Assembly: GCA_900757905.1 (NCBI GenBank)
Contig: CAAEPN010000100.1
Coordinates: forward strand, 1 to 5,055
DNA from: Clostridia bacterium
Lineage (GTDB): Bacteria; Bacillota; Clostridia; Oscillospirales; CAG-382
Direction of reading: 5' to 3'
DNA: 5,055 nt
In this document: piece after piece, positions 1 through 5,055 of the stretch
How the letters are laid out: each line of letters begins with the position of its first letter
Position numbering within the stretch: position 1 is the stretch's first letter
Position numbers and translations under genes: made by a program
Notes under the pieces: model-generated
What the model was told of the DNA's origin: nothing
Databases searched by the model: none
What the model saw: only the letters and a program-made list of their open reading frames with translations

Positions 1-95
1 ATAGATTCGCGAGTGTCGAAAAGCGGAGCTTTTTGGCATGAGGCGCGAGCGCACGAATCTGTTTCCGTGTCGTAAAACAAAGTTTTGCGACACGC
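1..95 (+). other. Candidate structured RNA or repeat-derived 3' UTR, cut by the left window edge
   Basis: No convincing gene lies here, but the sequence folds well. Positions 1-9 pair with 54-62 (core AGATTCG/CGAATCT). Inside, 13-24 pairs with 28-39 (12 bp, GGA loop) and a short GCG/CGC arm pairs 43-45 with 50-52, giving a three-way junction. A second 12-bp hairpin follows, 67-78 with 82-93, loop AAA. The five non-Watson-Crick pairs (2/61, 13/39, 16/36, 18/34, 73/87) are all G-U if the + strand is the RNA; on the - strand they would be A-C mismatches. That argues for rightward transcription into the terminator at 98-125. I recognise no named RNA family. It could be the 3' end of a small RNA, the 3' UTR of a gene left of the window, or a copy of a dispersed repeat. 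The folding is hand-drawn with no energy calculation. Confidence 0.4.
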
Positions 96-97
96 TC

Positions 98-125
98 AAA
101 AGTCCACCTCTCGGTGGACTTTTTT
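98..125 (+). terminator. Rho-independent terminator, stronger rightward
   Basis: AAAAGTCCACC (98-108) pairs perfectly with GGTGGACTTTT (113-123) around the loop TCTC. Reading rightward, the stem ends in a run of six T (120-125), the classical form. Reading leftward, only the four T of the stem arm precede GAGCG, so it is weaker as the pckG terminator, although it begins about 15 bp past the pckG stop codon. It probably ends a rightward transcript entering from the left and also serves pckG from the other side. Confidence 0.8.
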
Positions 126-140
126 ATGCTGTCAAAGCAA

Positions 141-1919
141 TTATTTCTTAAGGTTAGCTTCGAGAGTAGCAAGCTCGTCGAGAAGGCCCTTCGGCATGGT
201 ATCGCCGATCTTAGCGTAGAACGCCTTGATGCTGTCGAGGTCAGCGATCCAGCTTTCGGTATCAACGGTGAGCAGTTCCTTCATGGTATCTGCGCTGATA
301 TCAAGACCTTCGGTATCGATATCCTCCGGCTTCGGCAGATAGCCGATAGCGGAATCTACAGCGCCGGCCTTGCCTGCGCAACGGTCGAGGATCCAAAGAA
401 GAACGCGGAAGTTGTCGCCGAAGCCCGGCCAAATGAAGTTGCCGTCCTTATCGGTACGGAACCAGTTGACGTGGAAGATCTTCGGAGCGTGTGCAGCCTT
501 TTCACCCATTTCGAGCCAATGTGCGAAATATTCGCCCATGTTGTAGCCGCAGAACGGAAGCATAGCCATCGGGTCACGTCTTACAACGCCGACTGCGCCA
601 GCAGCGGCTGCGGTGGTTTCGGAAGCCATGATAGAGCCGACGAACGTACCGTGCTGCCAAGAACGTGATTCGTATACCAGCGGAGCGGTCTTTGCGCGGC
701 GTCCGCCAAAGATGATCGCTTCAAGCGGCACACCGGCCGGATTGTTGAATTCCTTGGAAATGCACGGGCAGTTGATAGCCTTTGCGGTGAAACGGGAGTT
801 CGGATGAGCGCCGCAGGTGCTCTTGTCCTTCTTGTCGTACTTGGTGTAATCCCACTTGTTGCCCTTCCAGTCGATGGCATTCTTAGGAGGATTGTTATCA
901 AGACCTTCCCACCAAACGGTGTTGTCGTCGAGGTTATGCACAACGTTGGTAAAGATGGTATCTCTCTTGGTGGTAGCAAGTGCGTTCGGATTGGACTTTT
1001 CGTTGGTACCCGGAGCAACGCCGAAGAAACCGTTTTCCGGGTTGACAGCGTACATTCTGCCGTCCTTGCCGATACGGATCCATGCGATATCGTCGCCGAC
1101 GCACCATACCTTGTAGCCCTTATCGCGGTACATTTTCGGAGGAATAAGCATTGCAAGGTTGGTCTTGCCGCAAGCCGACGGGAATGCAGCCGAAACATAC
1201 TTGGTCTCGCCGTTCGGATATTCTACGCCGAGAATAAGCATATGCTCAGCCATCCAGCCTTCTTTTCTGCCGAGGTAGGAAGCGATTCTGAGAGCAAAGC
1301 ACTTCTTGCCGAGAAGAACGTTTCCGCCGTAACCGGAGTTGATCGACCAAATGGTGTTCTCTTCCGGGAAGTGAACGATATAGCGGTTTTCTTCGTCGAG
1401 TTCTGCCTTTGCATGAAGGCCCTTGATGAAGTAGGGGCTGTCGCCGAGCTGATCAAGGCAAGCCTTGCCGGCACGGGTCATGATAAGCATGTTGAGTACA
1501 ACATAGATCGAGTCGGTAAGTTCGATACCGATTTTCGAGAAGTCGGAGCCGAGCACGCCCATGGAGTACGGGATCACGTACATGGTCTTGCCGCGCATCG
1601 AACCTTTATATAAAGGAAGAAGCTTTGCTTTGCATTCATCCGGACTCATCCAGTTATTGGTAGGGCCTGCGTCCTCACGCTTGGTGGTGCAGATAAAGGT
1701 ACGGTTTTCAACGCGTGCAACGTCGTTGATAGCGGTTCTGTGAAGATAGCAGTTCGGGAGCTTTTCTTCATTTAATTTGATAATCTCGCCGGTCTTCATG
1801 GCTTCTTGACGAAGCTTCTCGGCCTGATCCTCTTCACCGGTGATCCAAACGACAGCGTCCGGAGCCGTGAGCTCGGCCATTTCCTTGACCCACTCTTTTA
1901 CATACTTGTTCTCAGTCAT
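141..1919 (-). CDS. pckG: Phosphoenolpyruvate carboxykinase (GTP)
   Basis: This cytosolic enzyme interconverts oxaloacetate + GTP and PEP + GDP + CO2. At 592 aa it is near the usual length of GTP-type PEPCKs (about 600-620) and appears complete. Visible motifs: substrate Arg in VARVE (R69); GKTMYVIPYSMG (110-121), next to the R-loop; GYGGNVLLGKKCFAL (196-210) with K206 as Mn ligand; H226 in AEHM; the P-loop FPSACGKTNLAM (246-257) with reactive C250 plus K252 and T253; kinase-2 VGDDIAW (274-280) with Mn ligand D277; and FGGRR (404-408). The guanine pocket is intact at F487, F495, F500 and N503, matching F517, F525, F530 and N533 of the human enzyme, so GTP rather than ATP is expected. The ATG at 1919 follows GGAGGT (1928-1933) by 8-9 nt. 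In anaerobic Clostridia it may run either way: gluconeogenic, or PEP carboxylation toward malate or succinate; direction is inference. It is transcribed divergently from spoIIID. Confidence 0.97.
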   Translation of the reverse strand: MTENKYVKEWVKEMAELTAPDAVVWITGEEDQAEKLRQEAMKTGEIIKLNEEKLPNCYLHRTAINDVARVENRTFICTTKREDAGPTNNWMSPDECKAKLLPLYKGSMRGKTMYVIPYSMGVLGSDFSKIGIELTDSIYVVLNMLIMTRAGKACLDQLGDSPYFIKGLHAKAELDEENRYIVHFPEENTIWSINSGYGGNVLLGKKCFALRIASYLGRKEGWMAEHMLILGVEYPNGETKYVSAAFPSACGKTNLAMLIPPKMYRDKGYKVWCVGDDIAWIRIGKDGRMYAVNPENGFFGVAPGTNEKSNPNALATTKRDTIFTNVVHNLDDNTVWWEGLDNNPPKNAIDWKGNKWDYTKYDKKDKSTCGAHPNSRFTAKAINCPCISKEFNNPAGVPLEAIIFGGRRAKTAPLVYESRSWQHGTFVGSIMASETTAAAAGAVGVVRRDPMAMLPFCGYNMGEYFAHWLEMGEKAAHAPKIFHVNWFRTDKDGNFIWPGFGDNFRVLLWILDRCAGKAGAVDSAIGYLPKPEDIDTEGLDISADTMKELLTVDTESWIADLDSIKAFYAKIGDTMPKGLLDELATLEANLKK

Positions 1920-1981
1920 TTCCTAATACCTCCATTACAGCTGGTGCTGCATATATTATTTTCGTATTTGTTAGGACGTAT

Positions 1982-2025
1982 GCTTGTTAAAAAATTGTCG
2001 TTTTAAAAACTCCACAACTTCAAGC
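1982..2025 (-). promoter_or_regulatory. Possible 5'-end stem-loop in the pckG leader
   Basis: On the - strand, GCTTG (2025-2021) can pair with CAAGC (1986-1982), and GTTGT (2018-2014) with ACAAT (1998-1994), the latter using one G-U pair. A bulge of about five nt is left on the 3' side. With the predicted transcription start near 2026, the stem would begin almost at the first nucleotide of the mRNA. That position suits RNA stability or decay control. It has no terminator-like U-run and matches no riboswitch class I know. The pairing is interrupted, so this is a weak call. Confidence 0.25.
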
Positions 2026-2032
2026 ATTATAA

Positions 2033-2060
2033 ATTATAGCACACTTCCTGAAAAAAGCAA
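2033..2060 (-). promoter_or_regulatory. Sigma-A promoter of pckG (extended -10)
   Basis: Reading leftward, the -35 is TTGCTT (2060-2055), followed by a 16-nt spacer and a perfect -10 TATAAT (2038-2033). The -10 is preceded by TG plus one base, making an extended -10 (TGCTATAAT). A second TATAAT lies 7 bp further on (2031-2026), so a second start is possible. Predicted transcription start is near 2026, leaving a leader of about 105 nt before the pckG ATG. Confidence 0.75.
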
Positions 2061-2284
2061 GAGAAACGGAGAAATTTACCTAAAAATTAAATACTTGTTC
2101 AAATATCTTGCATAGCGGCAAGTGTGATTATGCAAAAAAGCGAAAATTTATCTGAAATTTCTGTGAAAACGAGAACGATTTGCACGAAGAGCGCTTTGAT
2201 TTTGCATTCGCATTTCTTAACGTCATTATCTTTTTTCACTCTGGCTCCTAAAAAAAGATTTTCCGGCAAAAAAATTTTTCCCTC
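2061..2284. other. A/T-rich divergent intergenic region without a credible gene
   Basis: This is the part of the 435-bp pckG-spoIIID gap outside the recognised promoters. I see no convincing coding sequence: the rightward open frame starting near 2124 has low-complexity content and runs into spoIIID in the wrong frame. The region contains A/T tracts spaced near the helical repeat (centres about 2136, 2146, 2157 and 2167; then about 2233, 2253, 2272 and 2293), suggesting intrinsic curvature. It also has a small CTTGC/GCAAG hairpin (2107-2111 with 2118-2122) and a match to the SpoIIID binding consensus on the - strand at 2093-2102. Confidence 0.6.
2093..2102 (-). promoter_or_regulatory. Possible SpoIIID binding site
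   Basis: The - strand reads TTGAACAAGT, matching every position of the B. subtilis SpoIIID consensus as I recall it (WWRRACARNY). It lies about 70 bp upstream of the predicted pckG start and over 200 bp upstream of the predicted spoIIID start. The consensus is degenerate: by rough count about 0.2 matches are expected by chance in a region this size, more in A/T-rich DNA. Confidence 0.25.
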
Positions 2285-2312
2285 TCATATTTTTTCCTAT
2301 CCCGCATATAGA
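2285..2312 (+). promoter_or_regulatory. Candidate sigma-E promoter of spoIIID
   Basis: TCATATT (2285-2291) is a perfect match to the sigma-E -35 consensus KMATATT. After 13 nt comes CATATAGA (2305-2312), which shares five of eight positions with the -10 consensus CATACAMT, including the leading CATA. Spacing is at or one base below the usual 14. Transcription would start near 2319, giving a leader of about 37 nt. In B. subtilis spoIIID is known to be transcribed by mother-cell sigma-E, so the match fits the gene. I see no good sigma-A promoter at the same place. Confidence 0.5.
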
Positions 2313-2355
2313 GTTAGCAAAAGATACTATATTATCGGCATTCGGAGGGAGCGCC

Positions 2356-2652
2356 ATGCACAAGACCTTTGCAAATTTCGAAGAGCGAACCGTTCGCTGC
2401 GCGAAATACATTACCGAGACCGGACAAACGGTGCGCGACGCCGCCAAACGTTTCGGGCTCAGTAAATCGACCGTACATAAGGACATCACCACACGGCTCA
2501 TCTACATCGACCATGCCCTATACGAAAAGGTACGCGCCGTTTTGGATCTCAACAAGGCGGAACGGCATATGCGCGGCGGACTTGCCACCAAGCACAAATA
2601 CGAAGAATTAAAGGAGATCCGCGAAAAGCGAAATAAAACGTGCGACGCATGA
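2356..2652 (+). CDS. spoIIID: Sporulation transcriptional regulator SpoIIID
   Basis: A 98-aa DNA-binding protein that switches mother-cell gene expression during endospore formation, activating or repressing parts of the sigma-E regulon and helping the move to sigma-K (known from B. subtilis). The family signature is clear: ERTVRCAKYITETGQTVRDA (10-29), then the helix-turn-helix with FGLSKSTVHKDIT (33-45), then the basic C-terminal segment HMRGGLATKHKYEE (71-84), which in SpoIIID forms a second DNA-contacting region. Length is close to the 93 aa of B. subtilis SpoIIID, with about three extra residues at the N-terminus and a different, lysine/arginine-rich tail. The ATG is set by GGAGGG (2344-2349), 6 nt upstream. 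A sigma-E-like promoter precedes it. The gene stands alone: the next gene begins 157 bp on with its own sigma-A promoter. Its presence implies a spore-forming organism or a recent descendant of one. Confidence 0.95.
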   Translation: MHKTFANFEERTVRCAKYITETGQTVRDAAKRFGLSKSTVHKDITTRLIYIDHALYEKVRAVLDLNKAERHMRGGLATKHKYEELKEIREKRNKTCDA

Positions 2653-2700
2653 CGGATCGACCCACAGCGGCCGGATTTGTGAATAATCGGAAAAGTTTTG

Positions 2701-2716
2701 AAAAAGAGGCTTTTTT
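2701..2716 (+). terminator. Weak possible terminator after spoIIID
   Basis: AAAAAG (2701-2706) can pair with CTTTTT (2710-2715) around the loop AGG, followed by TGCTTGACTTTTTT. The stem has only one G-C pair, so it is a poor hairpin. It directly abuts the -35 of the next promoter. It may slow or end spoIIID transcription, but read-through into the MATE gene is possible. Confidence 0.25.
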
Positions 2717-2718
2717 GC

Positions 2719-2746
2719 TTGACTTTTTTGTATAAAGGTGTATAAT
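2719..2746 (+). promoter_or_regulatory. Strong sigma-A promoter of the MATE gene
   Basis: TTGACT (2719-2724) and a perfect TATAAT (2741-2746) are 16 nt apart. TG directly precedes the -10. Predicted start is near 2753, giving a leader of about 57 nt that includes the dyad at 2762-2785. This makes the transporter a vegetatively transcribed unit separate from spoIIID. Confidence 0.8.
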
Positions 2747-2761
2747 CTCAATGTCTGAAAA

Positions 2762-2785
2762 CGTCCGGCATATCCTGCACGGACG
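2762..2785 (+). promoter_or_regulatory. Inverted repeat in the MATE leader
   Basis: CGTCCG (2762-2767) and CGGACG (2780-2785) are perfect inverted arms. An inner GCA/TGC (2768-2770 with 2776-2778) extends the stem past a one-base bulge, leaving a 5-nt loop. It sits about 9-32 nt after the predicted start and 13 nt before the GAGGTG ribosome binding site. No T-run follows, so it is not a simple terminator. It could be a repressor operator just downstream of the promoter or an mRNA leader hairpin; the sequence alone does not decide. Confidence 0.45.
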
Positions 2786-2809
2786 AAAATTTCGCTTTGA
2801 GGTGTTATC

Positions 2810-4204
2810 ATGACAAAAGCACAGAACATTGATATGTGTTCCGGTCCTTTGATGAAAAGCATGATCCGATATACCATTCCAATCATTTTAACGAATTTTC
2901 TCCAGCTTCTTTACAACGCCGCCGACCTTGTAGTCATCGGTCAGTTTGACAGCCACGACGCGTTTGCGGCGGTGGGTGCGACGGGTTCGCTGTACAATCT
3001 GTTTGTAACGCTGTTTGTTTCCATTGCCGGCGGCGGCTGTATCTGTGTAGCACAATACTATGGCGCACGCGACGGCAAAAACGTTTCCGAAACGGTTCAC
3101 ACCTGCGTGCTGTTTTCGCTTATAACCGGCGTTATTGTGGGTCTTGCAGGCATTGTTTTTGTCAAGGACGCCTTAAGGCTCATGGACACGCACGAGGACA
3201 TTCTCGACATGGCGGCGCTCTATCTCCAGATCGTTTTTGCCGGCACGCCGTTTATGTTATTCTACAACTTCGCCGCCGGTATTCTACGCGCAACCGGCGA
3301 TACTAAGCGTCCGTTTTACATACTTGTCGTGAGCGGCGCGATAAACGTTTGCTTAAACATTTTCTTTGTGGCCGTGCTGCACATGTCGGTTGCCGGCGTT
3401 GCGCTTGCCACCACCATCGGCTCGATTGTCAACGCAGGCTTCGGTTTCTATCTGCTTGCCAACTCCGGCGACTGTATTCGGTTAACGGTAAAGGAGCTTA
3501 AGATTCACGGCGACAAATTAAAGCAGGTTTTGAACTACGGCATCCCGTCCGGCATCCAGGGCCTTTTGTTTTCGGTTTCCAACGTCATTATCCAGTCGGC
3601 TGTCAACTCTTTCCATGAGGTTGCGCTCGTCGGCGGAAGCTCGGCGTCGGCCAGCATTGAGGGCTTTATGTACACGGCCATGAATGCGGTAGCACAAACC
3701 GCGCTCAACTTTTCCGGCCAGAATTTCGGGGCAAGAAAATATAAACGCGTTGACAAGGTTCTCGTCAATTCCTGCATTATGACGACCGTCATCGGCGTCA
3801 GTATGGGAATTTTCGTACTAATCTTTCACGAACCGCTTCTTCGCATTTACGAGCCGCACGACATGGCGGCCGTCGGTTACGGCTGGATGCGCATGCAGCT
3901 CATTGCCAGCACCTATTTCATCTGCGGTCTACACGAAGCGCTTGTATCGACGCTCCGCGGAATCGGCTCTTCGTGGCCTCCCACGCTTATCACCGTGGTT
4001 TCGGTAGGCTTTGTGCGCATTGTGTGGATATTCACGGTGTTTCAGGCCTATCACACGCTGTTTGCGCTGTTCATCTCCTGGCCGCTCACTTGGATCGTTT
4101 CGGTAATTCTTTCAACCATCATCTATCAGACCACCAAAAAGAAGCATTTCGCCTTGAACGAAGCAAAATACACAGACGCAGTCCCGACAGCTGACGTTGC
4201 TTAA
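2810..4204 (+). CDS. MATE-family multidrug/metabolite exporter
   Basis: A 464-aa inner-membrane secondary transporter of the MATE family, which exports organic cations, drugs or metabolites in exchange for Na+ or H+. About twelve hydrophobic helices can be drawn (roughly 17-39, 55-78, 97-119, 135-155, 168-190, 194-216, 238-262, 285-305, 318-340, 357-380, 393-412, 416-440), the usual count and length. The two-fold internal repeat is visible: the first-helix segments at 21-46 and 243-268 resemble each other, and AQYYGARDGKNV (81-92) matches GQNFGARKYKRV (303-314). LYNAADLVVIGQF (34-46) and GILRATGDTKRPFYI (157-171) are typical of the DinF/YoeA-like clostridial MATE branch. The substrate cannot be predicted. 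The ATG at 2810 follows GAGGTG (2799-2804) by 5 nt. It has its own sigma-A promoter, a leader dyad and a terminator, so it is monocistronic. No regulator gene is adjacent. It converges with the oxidoreductase gene downstream. Confidence 0.93.
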   Translation: MTKAQNIDMCSGPLMKSMIRYTIPIILTNFLQLLYNAADLVVIGQFDSHDAFAAVGATGSLYNLFVTLFVSIAGGGCICVAQYYGARDGKNVSETVHTCVLFSLITGVIVGLAGIVFVKDALRLMDTHEDILDMAALYLQIVFAGTPFMLFYNFAAGILRATGDTKRPFYILVVSGAINVCLNIFFVAVLHMSVAGVALATTIGSIVNAGFGFYLLANSGDCIRLTVKELKIHGDKLKQVLNYGIPSGIQGLLFSVSNVIIQSAVNSFHEVALVGGSSASASIEGFMYTAMNAVAQTALNFSGQNFGARKYKRVDKVLVNSCIMTTVIGVSMGIFVLIFHEPLLRIYEPHDMAAVGYGWMRMQLIASTYFICGLHEALVSTLRGIGSSWPPTLITVVSVGFVRIVWIFTVFQAYHTLFALFISWPLTWIVSVILSTIIYQTTKKKHFALNEAKYTDAVPTADVA

Positions 4205-4217
4205 CATCGAACCAAAA

Positions 4218-4244
4218 CGGCACGAGAGAAAAACTCTCGTGCCG
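4218..4244. terminator. Bidirectional terminator between convergent genes
   Basis: CGGCACGAGAG (4218-4228) pairs perfectly with CTCTCGTGCCG (4234-4244), an 11-bp stem with an A5 loop. It lies 13 bp after the MATE stop and 18 bp after the oxidoreductase stop on the other strand. Leftward the stem is followed by TTTTGG, rightward by CTTATATTTCG, so the leftward (oxidoreductase) direction has the somewhat better U-tract. It probably ends both transcripts. Confidence 0.85.
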
Positions 4245-4262
4245 CTTATATTTCGTTCTGAA

Positions 4263-5055
4263 TTACAGTGCCGAACCGCCTTTTTTCAGGCATGCGCGCA
4301 CACGTTTTCCGTCCAGTGAGGAAACAGGCGTATTCCCGTCAAGGCACAGATAGGCCGCCGTACCGGCTGCTTCGCCAAGCTGATTCAGGTTCACCATGAC
4401 GCGCAGTGCGCCGAACGCTTCCCTATCGGCATGAAGCATGCGTCCGACCGCGATAAAGTTGGCATATTTTCTCTGCACCAATATTTCAAACGGCGCTTGA
4501 TAGAACTTGGCCGGTTCGCCGGTAAGTCCATCCCTGTCGCGCCAGTTCCAGTGCGTTTGCTCATGAGCCGCGCCGAAAATGCGCACCGCGTCGCCGTTTA
4601 AGTATTTGAAGGTCACCGCGCCGTCCTGATCATGGACATCGACCCGATATGTACCGTTCAACACCGCGTCCGCATAACGTTCGCCGTGCAGCAGCTCGCG
4701 TCCCGACGCCTGTTTTTCCGTTTCGAAATGCACGCTTTCACGGATACCGGCAGACTGTGAAAGAGCGCAGACCGAAGCCGGAACATCCGTATATTTGCGA
4801 AGCAGCTCCACAGGCGCATACGCCTTTCTGCGGCCTTCGGCTTCGATATAAGACAGCTCTTGCGCCGCATCGCCCTGTTTGCCGAAAATGTGAAAATCAG
4901 CACGCAGCTCGGTATCCGGCACGCCCGGAACTCCGCCGCCCCAACCGAAATCATCCGGAAGACCGAATTCGCTTCCATGCTCCTTGATCAGCCGGCCGAT
5001 ATCGACATTCCCGGTTCTGCCGTGCAGGAAAAAGCAGGGGGTCGGCGGTTGAATA
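4263..5055 (-). CDS. FAD-dependent oxidoreductase, C-terminal part (N-terminus outside the window)
   Basis: The frame is open from the right edge (first full codon at 5054) to a TAA at 4263-4265, giving 263 residues. A GTG at 4922 could be mistaken for a start, but the 44 codons upstream of it are open and family-like (GRTGNVDIGRL), so the gene continues past the window. Family marks of the FAD_oxidored (PF12831-like) group, in fragment numbering: SAGIRES (101-107), GERYADAVLNGTYRVDVHDQ (124-143), and the conserved C-terminal FAD-contact segment FIAVGRMLHADREAFGALRV (200-219) followed by LGEAAGTAAYL (226-236). The Rossmann GxGxxG nucleotide-binding motif should lie in the missing N-terminal part. 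The substrate is unknown; relatives are often found with sugar or aromatic-compound catabolism, but nothing here points to one. It converges with the MATE gene across 58 bp holding a shared terminator. Confidence 0.88.
   Translation of the reverse strand, partial: IQPPTPCFFLHGRTGNVDIGRLIKEHGSEFGLPDDFGWGGGVPGVPDTELRADFHIFGKQGDAAQELSYIEAEGRRKAYAPVELLRKYTDVPASVCALSQSAGIRESVHFETEKQASGRELLHGERYADAVLNGTYRVDVHDQDGAVTFKYLNGDAVRIFGAAHEQTHWNWRDRDGLTGEPAKFYQAPFEILVQRKYANFIAVGRMLHADREAFGALRVMVNLNQLGEAAGTAAYLCLDGNTPVSSLDGKRVRACLKKGGSAL

Noticed and set aside
38..151. A 37-codon rightward open frame (ATG at 38, TAA at 149-151) through the structured element
   Set aside because: It has no ribosome binding site, reads through the terminator hairpin and overlaps the end of pckG. 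The RNA structure explains the sequence better than a protein.
804..1613. A 269-codon rightward open frame opposite pckG
   Set aside because: It lies antisense inside a complete, strongly conserved pckG and shows no family motifs. It is a shadow of codon bias on the other strand.
2164..2177. A cre-like (CcpA) site, TGAAAACGAGAACG, as a possible catabolite control element for pckG
   Set aside because: The invariant TG..AA.CG....C core is present, but several weaker consensus positions fail and it lies about 140 bp upstream of the predicted start. It overlaps an A-rich phased tract, so chance is likely.
2422..2429. A second partial SpoIIID-like site (GGACAAAC) inside spoIIID
   Set aside because: Only the eight-base 3' part of the consensus matches and it is inside the coding sequence with no promoter nearby.
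2124..2465. A 113-codon rightward open frame across the intergenic region into spoIIID
   Set aside because: Its first half is A/T-rich low-complexity sequence, it lacks a ribosome binding site, and its second half overlaps spoIIID in a different frame.
4922..4922. GTG at 4922-4920 as the start of the oxidoreductase
   Set aside because: The frame stays open for 44 more codons to the window edge with family-like sequence, and the FAD-binding N-terminus is otherwise absent. The gene is cut by the window, not short.

Overview
The window comes from a spore-forming, anaerobic Clostridia-type Firmicute, probably of the Oscillospirales/Ruminococcaceae kind. That placement is inferred from a clear SpoIIID sporulation regulator, strong AGGAGG-type ribosome binding sites, A/T-rich intergenic DNA around moderately GC-rich genes, and a GTP-type PEP carboxykinase like those of cellulolytic and gut Clostridia. 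No mobile element, CRISPR array, tRNA or rRNA gene is visible.

Layout from left to right: (1) Positions 1-125 hold no convincing gene. They can fold into a 9-bp closing stem around two arms, then a 12-bp hairpin, then a rho-independent terminator pointing right. Every wobble pair is G-U only if the + strand is transcribed, so this looks like the 3' end of a rightward structured RNA or a repeat-derived 3' UTR. (2) 141-1919 (-) is a complete GTP-dependent PEP carboxykinase (pckG) with all recognised active-site residues. (3) 1920-2355 is a 435-bp divergent intergenic region with a strong extended -10 sigma-A promoter for pckG, phased A/T tracts, and a candidate sigma-E promoter for the next gene. 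(4) 2356-2652 (+) is spoIIID, the mother-cell regulator of sporulation. (5) 2653-2809 has a strong sigma-A promoter and a leader hairpin. (6) 2810-4204 (+) is a complete 12-helix MATE-family exporter. (7) 4205-4262 is a convergent gap with a bidirectional terminator. (8) 4263-5055 (-) is the C-terminal part of an FAD-dependent oxidoreductase that runs off the right edge.

The genes do not form one operon. Each appears to have its own promoter or terminator, and their functions (PEP/oxaloacetate interconversion, sporulation control, export, an unknown redox reaction) are not obviously linked. The best candidates for something undescribed are the structured element at the left edge and the regulatory architecture of the pckG-spoIIID intergenic region. 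The protein-coding genes belong to known families.
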